Assembly (NCBI RefSeq): GCF_001046895.1
Contig: NZ_CAQI01000053.1
Location: forward strand, 310,001 to 374,000
Origin: Pseudarthrobacter siccitolerans
GTDB lineage: Bacteria > Actinomycetota > Actinomycetes > Actinomycetales > Micrococcaceae
Direction of reading: 5' to 3'
DNA length: 64,000 bases
Position numbers and translations under genes: made by a program
The notes under the pieces: generated by a model
The model's input: only the letters and a program-made list of their open reading frames with translations
What the model was told of the DNA's origin: nothing
Databases searched by the model: none
Shown here: in pieces, positions 44,769 to 53,890 of the stretch
How positions within the stretch are numbered: position 1 is the first letter of the stretch
How the letters are laid out: each line of letters begins with the position of its first letter

Positions 44769-46121
44769 ATGATGTCTGTGGACAATGCCGTCGCGGACGT
44801 GGCCTCGGCCACGAAAAAGTTCTTCAAGCGCGTGCTGCCCATCATGCTGGTCATGCTGGTGTGCAACCAGCTGAACCGGTCGAACATCGGCTACGCGCAG
44901 GACCACCTCCAGGCTGACGTGGGCATCGGCGCCGCCGCCTACGGGTTCGGTGCCGGGCTGTTCTTCATCGCCTACGCCATTTTTGAACTTCCCAGCAACG
45001 TGATGATGGAGAAGTACGGCGCCAAGGTCTGGCTGGCACGGATCATGGTCAGCTGGGGCATCGTTTCCTTCCTGATGGCCTTTGTGCAGAACGAAACCAT
45101 GTTCTACGTCCTGCGCTTCCTGCTGGGCGCTGCGGAAGCCGGATTCTTCCCCGCCGTCATCTTCTACTTCGCCCGCTGGGTACCCGCCGGACAGCGCGGC
45201 AAGGCCACAGCGATCTTCATCGCCGGCTCGTCCATTGCCGCTGCCATTTCCGGGCCCATCGCCGGGATGCTGCTCAGCCTCCACGGCGCTTTTGGCCTGC
45301 GCGGCTGGCAGTGGCTGTTCGGCTTCGAAGGCGCGCTGTCTGTAGTTGTGGGCATTACCGTGTTCTTCCTCCTGGACGCCAAAATCAGGGACGCCAAGTG
45401 GCTCACCGCTTCCGAAAAGGACTCGCTGTCCCAGGCGATTGCTGATGAAGACGCCCGGCACACCACTGCCGGCGGCGGAAAGATCAACCGCTGGAAGATG
45501 CTCCTGAACCCGCAGATCCTGCTGCTGTGCGGTATCTATTTCTCGGTCCAGCTGTCCATCTACGCCAACACGTTCTGGCTCCCCAGCATCATCAAGCAGA
45601 TCCCTGGCACCACCGACCTAACTGTCGGTTTCCTGTCCTCCATTCCGTGGATCTGTGCGGTGTTCGCCATGTACTTCGCTGCAAAGTGGCAGGACAAGGC
45701 CAAGTCCAAGCGTCCGCTGCTGGTGGCCGCACTCCTGGTCGCCGCCATCGGTACGTTCGCCGCCGCCGTCGCGTCCCCGGTGATGGCGCTGGTGTTCCTC
45801 GCCATCGCCGCCATCGGCTTCAAGAGCGCTTCGCCGCTGTTCTGGACCATCCCGCAGTCCGGGCTGCACCCGCTGGTTTTGGCTCCGGCAATCGCCATCA
45901 TCAACTCGCTGGGAAACCTGGGCGGGTTCGTGGCGCCATTCGGGTTCGGCATCATCAAGGAGCAGACCGGAAGCGTTATCCCGGGCCTGTTCGCCCTGGC
46001 CGCCGCGTCCACCATCGCCGCCGGGCTGGTGTACTTCCTGAAGGAACGGCGCAACGACACGGAGCCGGCCGCCGAGGCCGGCGACCGCACCGTAGAGGCA
46101 GCGGTACCCAGCCGGGCGTAG
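44769..46121 (+). CDS. MFS transporter, anion:cation symporter type (GudP-like)
   Basis: 450 aa, about twelve spans. LNRSNIGYAQDHLQADVGIGAAAYGFGAGLFFIAYAIFELPSNVMMEKYGAKVWLARIMVSWGIV is the typical N-terminal signature of glucarate/phthalate carriers (ACS family). The loop after span six (RDAKWLTASEKDSLSQAIADEDARHTTAGGGK) is charged. It is last in the glucarate run and most likely imports glucarate or galactarate. Confidence 0.93.
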   Translation: MMSVDNAVADVASATKKFFKRVLPIMLVMLVCNQLNRSNIGYAQDHLQADVGIGAAAYGFGAGLFFIAYAIFELPSNVMMEKYGAKVWLARIMVSWGIVSFLMAFVQNETMFYVLRFLLGAAEAGFFPAVIFYFARWVPAGQRGKATAIFIAGSSIAAAISGPIAGMLLSLHGAFGLRGWQWLFGFEGALSVVVGITVFFLLDAKIRDAKWLTASEKDSLSQAIADEDARHTTAGGGKINRWKMLLNPQILLLCGIYFSVQLSIYANTFWLPSIIKQIPGTTDLTVGFLSSIPWICAVFAMYFAAKWQDKAKSKRPLLVAALLVAAIGTFAAAVASPVMALVFLAIAAIGFKSASPLFWTIPQSGLHPLVLAPAIAIINSLGNLGGFVAPFGFGIIKEQTGSVIPGLFALAAASTIAAGLVYFLKERRNDTEPAAEAGDRTVEAAVPSRA

Positions 46122-46135
46122 GTGGGCGATTGCGG

Positions 46136-47380
46136 CTACGAGCCCGTGATCACCAGGGCAACGCTGTGCCCGCCGAAACCGAAGGCGTTGACCAGTCCGG
46201 CCGAGGGAGTTCCCGGCTGGAGGTGGCAGACGTCTTCGGTGACGACGTTAAGGGCCACTTCGGGGTCCAAAGCCTCCACGTTGAGGGTTCCCGGCAGCAT
46301 TCCGGTCCGCAAGGCTTCCACCACCACAACGGCGGCCAGTGCACCGGCGCCGCCCAGCAGGTGGCCGGTGTGGCCCTTGGTGGAAGTCACCGGGATGCCG
46401 GCGCCGAAGATGGCGTTGATGGCCTGGCCCTCGAGCCGGTCGCCAACCGGGGTGGAGGTGGCGTGCGCGTGCACAAAACCGATGTCTTCCGCCTTCAGGC
46501 CGGCAGACTCAAGGGCCTTCTGCATCACGCGCCGCTGCATGGCAGGATCGGCGGCCACGATGTCGTTGGCGTCGGAGGTTACCGCTCCCCCGGCTACTGC
46601 CCCCAGCACCGCCGCGCCACGGGCGCGCGCGTGCTCTTCGCTCTCCAGTACCACCACGCCGGCGCCCTCCGCGAGCACAAAGCCGTCCCGGCCGCCGTCG
46701 AACGGCCGTGAGGCCCGCTGGGGATCGTCATTGCGGGTGGACAGCGCACGGATCTGCGAGAAGCCGGTGACCACCAGGTCGTTGACCGAGGCGTCCACGC
46801 CGCCGGCAATCACGACGTCGGCAGCACCGGAGCGGATCATCTCGGCTGCCTGGACGATCGCCTCAGCCCCGGAGGCGCAGGCGCTGACAGGCGTCCGGGC
46901 GCCGCCGCGGGCGCCGAGGTCGATGGAGACCCAGGCCGCGGGCCCGTTGACCATCAGGCGGGTCAGGGTGTGCGGGGAGACCTTGCGGGGCCCCGATGCG
47001 GCAAGGGTGCGGTCCTGTTCCAGGGTGGAGCCCAGTCCGCCGTAGGCCGAGCCGATCACAACGGCGAAGCGCTCCGGATCAACGTCCGGCGCCCCGGCCT
47101 GCTTCCAGGCTTCCCGCGCCGCGATGAGAGCCAGCTGCCCGCAGCGGTCCATGCGCTTCATTTCACGCGTGCTGAGGTGCTCGTTGAGGTCGGCGGTGAC
47201 CTGTCCTGCCATCTTGACGGGAAGCTGTTCAGCCCACTCCTCTTCCAGTGCGGCGATGCCGGACTTGCCCGCCACGAGGGCGGCCCAGGTTTCAGGCACT
47301 GACGCGCCGAGCGGGTTGATGGTGCCGACGCCGGTAACCAGCGCGCGCGGTTGGGTTGCCCCGGATTGAAGTGCGTTCAC
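46136..47380 (-). CDS. fabF: Beta-ketoacyl-ACP synthase, FabF type
   Basis: 414 aa. Cys-His-His triad: C in VSACASGAEAIVQAAEM, H in FVHAHATSTPVGDR, H in STKGHTGHLLGGAGA. It condenses malonyl-ACP with an acyl chain. GTG start at 47380 (VNALQSG), 5 bp after the prfC stop. No fabD, acpP or fabH neighbours are in the window, so it may be an accessory copy rather than the housekeeping fatty-acid enzyme. Confidence 0.9.
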   Translation of the reverse strand: MNALQSGATQPRALVTGVGTINPLGASVPETWAALVAGKSGIAALEEEWAEQLPVKMAGQVTADLNEHLSTREMKRMDRCGQLALIAAREAWKQAGAPDVDPERFAVVIGSAYGGLGSTLEQDRTLAASGPRKVSPHTLTRLMVNGPAAWVSIDLGARGGARTPVSACASGAEAIVQAAEMIRSGAADVVIAGGVDASVNDLVVTGFSQIRALSTRNDDPQRASRPFDGGRDGFVLAEGAGVVVLESEEHARARGAAVLGAVAGGAVTSDANDIVAADPAMQRRVMQKALESAGLKAEDIGFVHAHATSTPVGDRLEGQAINAIFGAGIPVTSTKGHTGHLLGGAGALAAVVVVEALRTGMLPGTLNVEALDPEVALNVVTEDVCHLQPGTPSAGLVNAFGFGGHSVALVITGS

Positions 47381-47385
47381 GGTGC

Positions 47386-48999
47386 CTACTTTGCCGGGTT
47401 GTGGGTACCGATGGGCACCAGGGTGAGGTCGGGATGGTTCTTTTCGATGCGGCGCAGTGCCCACACGTCATTGAAGAGGGCGAGGTACTCGCCGTCGGAC
47501 CGCAGCAGCACCTCCGCACCGACGACGTTGGCCAGCGCAGGCATGGCATCCGCCGTCGAAATCCTGGCCAGCGAGTAGGGCAGGCGTTCCAGCCGCATGG
47601 GCGCGCTGAAGTCGTGCGCCATGCGGTCCTCCACCACTTCGAACTGCATGGGGCCGACGGCGGCAAGCACCGGTGCCTGGTCGCCGCGAAGGTCAGAGCG
47701 GAGCAGCTGGATGACGCCCTCATGTTCGAGTTGTTCAATACCGCGGCGGAACTGCTTGAACTTGCTGGGGTCCTTGGAGCGCGCAACCTGGAAGTGCTCA
47801 GGGGCGAACAGCGGGATGGCGGGGTATTCCACCGGTTCCTCAAGGAACAGGCTGTCGCCCACGCGCAGGGAGGAAGCGTTGACCAGCCCCACCACGTCCC
47901 CGGGGTAGGCCTCGTCGATGACTTCGCGTTCGCGGCCGAACACCTGCTGCGCGTACTTGGTGGCGAAGGACTTGCCGGTGCGGGTCTGGGTAACCACCAT
48001 GCCGCGTTCAAACACGCCGGAGCAGACGCGGATGAAGGCCACATGGTCGCGGTGGGCCTTGTTCATGCCGGCCTGGACCTTGAAGACGAAACCGGAGAAC
48101 GGGGACTCAACAGGGCGCGGGTTGCCTTCGATGTCCGGGCGGGGAGCTGCCGGCGGTGCGAAGTCCACCAGCGCGTCCAGCAGTTCCTTGACGCCGAAGT
48201 TGAGGGCGGCGGAGCTGAACAGGATGGGGGTGGCCTTGCCGGCATGGAAGGCCTCGACGTCGAACTCAAGGTTCGATTCGATGACCAGGCCTGCCTCGTC
48301 CACAGCGTCGGACCAGTTGCTGCCCTGGGTCTCGGCGGCCTCTTCCGGGGTGAAGTACTCGGTGATGGCGATCTGCGCGCCGGCGTTGTTGCGCTGGAAG
48401 CGGGCAAACCGGTCATTGCGCAGGTCCCAGACGCCGCGGAAGTCGCCGGAGATGCCCACGGCCCAGGTGAGCGGCATGGGCTGCAGGCCGGTGCGCTCAG
48501 TGATCTCGTCCATCAGGGCGAGCGCGTCCAGGCCCGGCCGGTCCCATTTGTTGATGACGGTGATGATGGGCAGGTTGCGCTGTTTGCAGACCTCGAAGAG
48601 CTTCATGGTCTGGGTTTCCAGGCCCTTGGCGGCGTCCACCAGCATTACCGCGCAGTCGACGGCGGCGAGCACCCGGTAGGTGTCCTCGGAGAAGTCGGCG
48701 TGGCCGGGGGTGTCCAGGAGGTTGATGACGGTGTCCCGGTAGGAGAACTGCAGCGCTGCGGAGCTGATGGAGATGCCGCGGTCCTTCTCCATCTGCATCC
48801 AGTCAGAGACGGTTTCCTTGCGGTTGGCCTTGCCGCTGGAGGCCCCTGCCGTGCCAATCACTTTTGCGTGCAGGGCCAGCGCCTCGGTCAGCGTCGACTT
48901 GCCGGCGTCGGGGTGGGAAATGACAGCAAAGGTCCTGCGTCGGCCCGCCTCTTTATGAATCTCCGAGATCCGGGCGGGGGTGAGGACATCTTGGGACAC
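47386..48999 (-). CDS. prfC: Peptide chain release factor 3 (RF3)
   Basis: 537-aa translational GTPase that recycles RF1/RF2. G1 ISHPDAGKST, G3 DTPGHADFSEDTYR, G4 VINKWDRPG and the RF3-specific LQFSYRDTVINLLDTPGHADF and FVFKVQAGMNKAHRDHVAF are visible. The GTG at 48999 (VSQDVLTPARI) is the more natural start; another GTG at 49047 adds 16 charged residues without a ribosome site. Confidence 0.95.
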   Translation of the reverse strand: MSQDVLTPARISEIHKEAGRRRTFAVISHPDAGKSTLTEALALHAKVIGTAGASSGKANRKETVSDWMQMEKDRGISISSAALQFSYRDTVINLLDTPGHADFSEDTYRVLAAVDCAVMLVDAAKGLETQTMKLFEVCKQRNLPIITVINKWDRPGLDALALMDEITERTGLQPMPLTWAVGISGDFRGVWDLRNDRFARFQRNNAGAQIAITEYFTPEEAAETQGSNWSDAVDEAGLVIESNLEFDVEAFHAGKATPILFSSAALNFGVKELLDALVDFAPPAAPRPDIEGNPRPVESPFSGFVFKVQAGMNKAHRDHVAFIRVCSGVFERGMVVTQTRTGKSFATKYAQQVFGREREVIDEAYPGDVVGLVNASSLRVGDSLFLEEPVEYPAIPLFAPEHFQVARSKDPSKFKQFRRGIEQLEHEGVIQLLRSDLRGDQAPVLAAVGPMQFEVVEDRMAHDFSAPMRLERLPYSLARISTADAMPALANVVGAEVLLRSDGEYLALFNDVWALRRIEKNHPDLTLVPIGTHNPAK

Positions 49000-49299
49000 G
49001 GTGCTACTTTCGCTGCGGGTGGGACTGCCCGGGCGCTTTTCGGGCACTGCGCGCCGAAGCGCTGCGGCCCGGCCGGGAAACGGACTGGCGGAAAGCCAAG
49101 TTCCAGTTTATCGCAGCGCGGCAAATCGCCGGAGGTCCGCTTAACGCCCCCGAAACCACCAGTTCAAAGCCTCGAAATGAGGGCCCACTACCGTGACCGC
49201 ATGATGACCCTCAGAAGCGCCTCCCGCGGCGCCCCCACGTCCCTCCGCGTTTCCATGTCCGGCAGGGACATGTCCGGCAGCGAAAGGAACTGACCGGCC
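49000..49299. other. 300-bp intergenic gap upstream of prfC; short tandem repeat only
   Basis: ACATGTCCGGCAG-type sequence is repeated 15 bp apart near 49253-49282. A 30-codon ORF (49201-49293) covers it but lacks a ribosome site. No clear promoter hexamers were found for prfC. Confidence 0.4.
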
Positions 49300-49530
49300 G
49301 TGCACGGTATCTCTTTCCCGGGCAACCTCTTTTTCGATCCCCTGGCCACGGGGCTCGTGACGCCCAGTGGTGCCACCGGCGTACGCGGCCGCGAATCCGA
49401 AGACGGTGCGGCCGTCACGCCACGGCGACGTACGACGCAGACCGCCGCGGAGCAGAAGGCACTCCGGGCCGCATCGCTGGTAAAGGTCAGCAGGGACCTG
49501 GAGCGGATGGTGCGGGAGCGTTCCCGCTAA
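49300..49530 (+). CDS. Small basic hypothetical protein
   Basis: 76 aa from GTG 49300 with a GAAAGGAAC site. N-terminal HGISFPGNLFFDPLATGLVTPSG, then an Arg/Thr-rich region (RRRTTQTAAEQKALRAASLVKVSRDLERMVRERSR) likely helical and basic. No known domain; could be a small nucleic-acid-associated protein, but this is a guess. Confidence 0.5.
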   Translation: MHGISFPGNLFFDPLATGLVTPSGATGVRGRESEDGAAVTPRRRTTQTAAEQKALRAASLVKVSRDLERMVRERSR

Positions 49531-49705
49531 GGCACAGCGCTGTATTCTGGTGCCAGTGACACTTCATTTTTCTCTGTGACCCAGAGCTTTTATAGCGGTT
49601 TCGGCCCGCTCCTCCCCGCAGGAGTGGTGATTTTGTGCGCCCACGGGAGGGAACTCCGGTTCCCCATACCCCAGCCACTTCGAATCCCTATGCCTGGAAG
49701 ATCAC

Positions 49706-50566
49706 ATGCTCAAACCTTCATCGCCCCTCACGCCGTCTTCACCAGCCACGGGGCGCCAAGCGCTCCGTCCTGACTGCGCCAACTGTTTTGCCCTTTGCTG
49801 TACCGCCTTTGGGTTCACGCGGTCTGTTGACTTTGCCGTAGACAAACCGGCAGGAACCCCGTGCGGCAACCTCGCCGCTGACTTTTCCTGCACCATCCAC
49901 CACGGCTTGCGCGCCAGGGGCTTCCGCGGCTGCACAGTGTTTGATTGCTTTGGTGCGGGCCAGAGGGTGTCCCAGGATCTCTTCGGCGGAGACAGCTGGC
50001 TGGAGCATCCGGCCACAAAGGAAAAGATGTTTGCAGCCTTCAAGGTTGCCAGGCAACTGCACGAGATGCTTTGGTACCTGGCAGAGGCACAGGGGCGCTG
50101 TTTCGATCCTGAGGCCTCCCTGGACGCTGCCCGGTACCGCAGCTCCATCGAAAAGGCGTTCGGCGGTGGACCGGACCAGGTGCTGGCACTTGACGTCCAG
50201 GAGCTGCACGCCGAAGTAAGGTCGCTGTTGATGGCCGTCAGCGAAGAAGTTCGGGCGTCCTACTTCGCCACAGGGGATGACCAGGACCCGGAACTTAGGC
50301 CGGGCGCCGATCTCATCGGAAAGGACTTGCGGTCCCGCCGGCTGTGCGGGGCTGATCTCAGGGGCAGCTACCTGATTGCTTCCGACCTTCGAGGCAGCGA
50401 TTTGACGGCCGTGGACCTGCTGGGCGCGGATCTCAGGAACGCGAAACTCCAGGGCGCGGACCTGTCCCGGGCCCTGTACCTGACCCAACCGCAGATTAAT
50501 GCTGCGCGCGGTGACGTTCGTACGCTTTTGCCTGCTGACCTGGCAAGCCCTTGGCACTGGCGCTGA
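49706..50566 (+). CDS. Pentapeptide-repeat protein with Cys-rich N terminus
   Basis: 286 aa. The C-terminal third (about residues 205-262) is a short right-handed beta-helix of pentapeptides A(D/N)LXX: GADLIGKDL, GADLRGSYLIASDLRGSDL, GADLRNAKLQGADLSRALYL. The N terminus has cysteines in DCANCFALCCTAFGF, CGNLAADFSCTIH and RGCTVFDCFG, which could hold zinc or an Fe-S group, followed by a helical middle (KVARQLHEMLWYLAEAQGRCF). Actinobacterial proteins of this shape are annotated only as pentapeptide-repeat proteins; function unknown. Confidence 0.85.
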   Translation: MLKPSSPLTPSSPATGRQALRPDCANCFALCCTAFGFTRSVDFAVDKPAGTPCGNLAADFSCTIHHGLRARGFRGCTVFDCFGAGQRVSQDLFGGDSWLEHPATKEKMFAAFKVARQLHEMLWYLAEAQGRCFDPEASLDAARYRSSIEKAFGGGPDQVLALDVQELHAEVRSLLMAVSEEVRASYFATGDDQDPELRPGADLIGKDLRSRRLCGADLRGSYLIASDLRGSDLTAVDLLGADLRNAKLQGADLSRALYLTQPQINAARGDVRTLLPADLASPWHWR

Positions 50567-50831
50567 TGGCGCGATTATCAAGTGAGGCAGCCGGGAGGTG
50601 CTGGAGGAATCCCGAAAAATGCACCCCCGGCTGCCCGCCGTCGAACCCTTTTTGTCCGTGTTCCAGCCACCCCCTAACGAGGCACTTTAGGGCTTGCCCG
50701 TGCGGAAGTTGGGCACTCTTGCCCCTATCATTGAGCTTGCGGGAAAATGAGCATTTTTTGATCCTGCCGGCGAAACCTCTAACCGGCATTTCTGCGGGCG
50801 TCCGGCCCGCACCTTTGAAGGGACACACTTA

Positions 50832-51908
50832 ATGGCGCGGAGCCCCGAAGAATCTCTCAGGGCAACCCTGGCCAGAGTGGCACCCGGAACCCCCCTTCGC
50901 GACGGTCTGGAGCGGATCCTGCGGGGCCGGACCGGCGCACTGATAGTCCTGGGCATGGACAGGACCATCGAATCCATCTGCTCCGGTGGCTTCGATATCG
51001 GCATCGACTTCTCCCCCACCCGGCTCCGCGAGCTTGCCAAGATGGACGGCGCCATCATCTGCGACAAGGACGCAGGCAACATCCTCCGCGCGGCCGTCCA
51101 GCTCGTCCCCGATTCCAGCATCGAAACCCAGGAATCCGGCACCCGCCACCGCACGGCCGAACGCGTGGCCATCCAAACCGGCGTGCCCGTTATCTCGGTC
51201 AGCCAGTCCATGCAGATCATCGCCCTCTACGTCAACGGCCTGCGGCACGTCCTGGAAGGATCCGAAAAGGTCCTGGCGCGCGCCAACCAGGCCCTCGCTA
51301 CCCTTGAGCGCTACCGCTCCCGCCTGGACCAGGTCACCAGCTCGCTGTCCGCCCTGGAAATCGAAGCGATGGTCACCGTCCGGGACGTCGCCGTCACCCT
51401 CCAGCGGCAGGAAATGGTCCGCCGCATCTCCGAGGAAATCTCCCAGTACGTCCTGGAACTCGGCGAGGACGGCCGGCTCCTGTCGCTCCAGCTCGATGAG
51501 CTGACGGTAGGGCGTGGTCCGGGAAGCGACGTGATCATCCGCGATTACGCCAGCCCCAACGCCTCCGCCGAGGACATCGAAAATGCAGTCAACGAACTGG
51601 TGAACCTGGGCCCCACCGAGCTGATCGACCTCGGCAAAATCTCCGGCATCGTGGGGTTTGCCGGCGGTGAAGCAAACCTGGACGCCGTGGTGCAGCCACG
51701 GGGCTACCGCCTGCTGTCTGGCCTTAAAGCAGTTCCGAAGGCTGTTGCGGACCGCCTGGTGGACCACTTCGGCGGCTTGCAGTTCCTGATGGCAGCCACC
51801 ATCGACGATCTCATGACCGTGGACGGTATCGGCGATCAGCGGGCCAGGACCGTGCGCGAGGGACTCAGCCGGATGGCGGAAGCAAGCCTGCTGGACCGTT
51901 TCCTGTAA
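50832..51908 (+). CDS. disA: DNA integrity scanning diadenylate cyclase DisA
   Basis: 358 aa making c-di-AMP and sensing branched DNA. The DAC domain has MDGAIICDKDA (DGA motif) and GTRHRTAERVAIQTG (RHR motif); a helical linker is followed by a C-terminal HhH domain (LMTVDGIGDQRARTVREGLSRM). ATG preceded by GAAGGGA. The neighbouring mutY suggests a genome-maintenance neighbourhood. Confidence 0.97.
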   Translation: MARSPEESLRATLARVAPGTPLRDGLERILRGRTGALIVLGMDRTIESICSGGFDIGIDFSPTRLRELAKMDGAIICDKDAGNILRAAVQLVPDSSIETQESGTRHRTAERVAIQTGVPVISVSQSMQIIALYVNGLRHVLEGSEKVLARANQALATLERYRSRLDQVTSSLSALEIEAMVTVRDVAVTLQRQEMVRRISEEISQYVLELGEDGRLLSLQLDELTVGRGPGSDVIIRDYASPNASAEDIENAVNELVNLGPTELIDLGKISGIVGFAGGEANLDAVVQPRGYRLLSGLKAVPKAVADRLVDHFGGLQFLMAATIDDLMTVDGIGDQRARTVREGLSRMAEASLLDRFL

Positions 51909-51927
51909 ATCAATCGACTGCCGAATA

Positions 51928-51961
51928 ACTGCCGTTTTGAGCAGCCAAAAGGGCAGTTACG
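51928..51961. terminator. Hairpin between convergent disA and the membrane-anchored gene
   Basis: TAACTGCC (51928-51935) pairs with GGCAGTTA (51954-51961); inside, TTTT and AAAA extend the stem. It lies between two convergent genes, so a bidirectional transcript end is reasonable although the U-tract is in the stem. Confidence 0.45.
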
Positions 51962-51984
51962 GAGCAGTCATTTGGAAGGTGCCG

Positions 51985-52671
51985 TCAGTTCAGCTGGAAA
52001 ACTGCCTTCGGGCTGGCTTTGGAGCCGAGCTTGGCTGTGAAGATGTAGTACGCGCCGCCGCCTCCGGGTTTGGCTTCGACGGGCTGGCAGCCTTCAACAG
52101 AACGGTTGCGCGGCCACGGGAAGTTTGCGGTTTCGCTGGCACCCGGCGCAATGGTTTTCACCAGGTCCTCGCTCTTCGCCTGGCAATCCTTGGACGAGAA
52201 GATCCGGTCCGCGCCGCTGGTCACCAGGAATTCCATCTGCGAGGTTCCGATGTTCACCTCGCAGGGCATGGTGCCGCCGTTGGTCACCTTGAGCGTCAGC
52301 ATCGGGTTTTCCTCGGGGCCGTAGGCCGCCTTGTCCGTCGAAGCCGACACGGTCACCAGGTTCTGGTTGCACGCGGGGGTCGGTGACGGCGTGGGGGTGG
52401 GCGCCGGAACAGAGGACGACGGCGACGCCTGGCCGGACGGGTCAGCGGACGCGGTTGCGCCGGCGGCAGGGTCCGTGGATGATGCCTTTTCCGAGCTGCC
52501 GCTGAAGGCGCCGGCGAGGGAGAAGCCGCCCACCACCAGTGCGATCACCACCAGCAGGGCCGCCCCCAGGAACAGCCGGCGCCGGCGGTACACGGCAGGG
52601 CTCGGCTTGCGGACCGTACTCGATCCGGATGCCGTTGTCCTGCCGCGTGATGATTCGCCTTGCCCGCCCAT
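51985..52671 (-). CDS. Membrane-anchored extracellular protein, unknown
   Basis: 228 aa. A basic cytoplasmic N terminus (~32 residues) is followed by one membrane helix (LFLGAALLVVIALVVGGFSLAGAF). Next comes a Ser/Ala/Pro/Thr wall-spanning linker (residues ~57-100), then a compact domain with cysteines in TPACNQN, MPCEVN, KDCQAK and VEGCQP, probably two disulphides. No enzyme motif. Probably a cell-envelope protein. Confidence 0.75.
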   Translation of the reverse strand: MGGQGESSRGRTTASGSSTVRKPSPAVYRRRRLFLGAALLVVIALVVGGFSLAGAFSGSSEKASSTDPAAGATASADPSGQASPSSSVPAPTPTPSPTPACNQNLVTVSASTDKAAYGPEENPMLTLKVTNGGTMPCEVNIGTSQMEFLVTSGADRIFSSKDCQAKSEDLVKTIAPGASETANFPWPRNRSVEGCQPVEAKPGGGGAYYIFTAKLGSKASPKAVFQLN

Positions 52672-52811
52672 CCTTCTAGGCTAGAGAACGGCCGCGGATC
52701 TGCCCGGCCACCACGCCGCCGGTTGCCCCATCGCTCTGGTCACATGCAGCCAGGCGGCGGGGGCTCATTCATCGTTTCGGGCTCCGGAAACTGATCCATT
52801 ACAGTGTTGGG

Positions 52812-53795
52812 ATCGATACTGAAGCCTTAACCACCGCTGCGCCTGCCCGTTTCCCCACCGGGCCGGAGCTGCAGGAGCTGCACACCCGGATCAACACCTG
52901 GTTCGCCGGCATTGCCCGCGAGCTGCCTTGGCGCGAGCCTGCCTGCTCGGCTTGGGGTGTGCTGGTCAGTGAAATCATGCTGCAGCAAACCCCGGTGGTC
53001 CGGGTCCTGCCGGTTTGGCACGAATGGCTGAAACGCTGGCCCACTCCGGCCGGCCTGGCAGGCGAGCCCGCGGGCGAGGCAGTGCGGTCCTGGGGCCGGC
53101 TGGGTTACCCGCGCCGGGCCTTGCGGCTGCATGCGGCAGCAGTTGCCATCGTCGAAGAGCACGGCGGCAAGGTTCCGGACAACTACGCCGAGCTGCTGGC
53201 GTTGCCCGGAGTTGGCAGTTACACGGCGGCGGCGGTGGCGGCCTTTGCCTACGGTCGCCGCGAAACCGTAGTGGACACCAATATCAGGCGCGTCCACGCC
53301 CGGTTGATCTCCGGTACTGCCCTTCCGGCGCCGGCACTTACGGCTGCGGAGATGCGGCTCGCCGCGCAGCTCCTCCCGGACGACGACGCCACATCAGTCC
53401 GGTGGAACGCCGCAGTGATGGAGCTGGGGGCGCTGGTGTGCACAGCCCGCGCGCCCAGGTGCGGCGACTGCCCGGTCCGGGACTCCTGTGCCTGGCGGGC
53501 TGCTGGTGAGCCGCCGCCGTCGTACATCCCCAAGGGCCAGGCGTGGCACGGCACTGACCGCCAGGTGCGTGGAGCCGTGATGGCCGTGCTGCGGGTGGCT
53601 GAGGCGCCGGTGCCTGCGGAGATGTTCCAGCGGGAGCCGGCGGACCTGGGTTTCGCCGCGGAGGGCATCGGCGTGCCCCTCGCGGCCCTGCACCGGCTCA
53701 ACTCCGCCCCCGAGCAGCTCGAGCGGGCGCTGGCAGGGCTGCTGGCCGACGGCCTGGCCGTAGTGCACCACGGCGGATACCGGCTCCCCGCGTAG
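52812..53795 (+). CDS. mutY: A/G-specific adenine glycosylase MutY (start uncertain)
   Basis: Removes adenine opposite 8-oxoG. The catalytic core is intact: ELPWREPACSAWGVLVSEIMLQQTPVVRV (Glu), HhH LPGVGSYTAAAVAAFAYGRRETVVDTNIRRVH (Asp) and Fe-S cysteines C-x6-C-x2-C-x5-C in CTARAPRCGDCPVRDSC. The frame is open from 52680, but no ATG, GTG or TTG occurs before GTG 52959, which would remove the conserved LPWRE. A rare ATC (52812) or a CTG (52791 or 52869) could start it. The C-terminal Nudix-like domain is shorter than in E. coli. Confidence 0.85.
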   Translation: MDTEALTTAAPARFPTGPELQELHTRINTWFAGIARELPWREPACSAWGVLVSEIMLQQTPVVRVLPVWHEWLKRWPTPAGLAGEPAGEAVRSWGRLGYPRRALRLHAAAVAIVEEHGGKVPDNYAELLALPGVGSYTAAAVAAFAYGRRETVVDTNIRRVHARLISGTALPAPALTAAEMRLAAQLLPDDDATSVRWNAAVMELGALVCTARAPRCGDCPVRDSCAWRAAGEPPPSYIPKGQAWHGTDRQVRGAVMAVLRVAEAPVPAEMFQREPADLGFAAEGIGVPLAALHRLNSAPEQLERALAGLLADGLAVVHHGGYRLPA

Positions 53796-53890
53796 ATCCA
53801 TCCTCAACCGCGCCGTGGCCACCATAACGATGTTTGCATCACTTCCAGGCTGAGCGGAGGCAGGCGCCGTCCCCGGCTTTAGGCTGAAGT

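Noticed and set aside
49201..49293. 30-codon ORF before the small gene at 49300
   Set aside because: No ribosome site, and its codons are largely made by a short tandem repeat.
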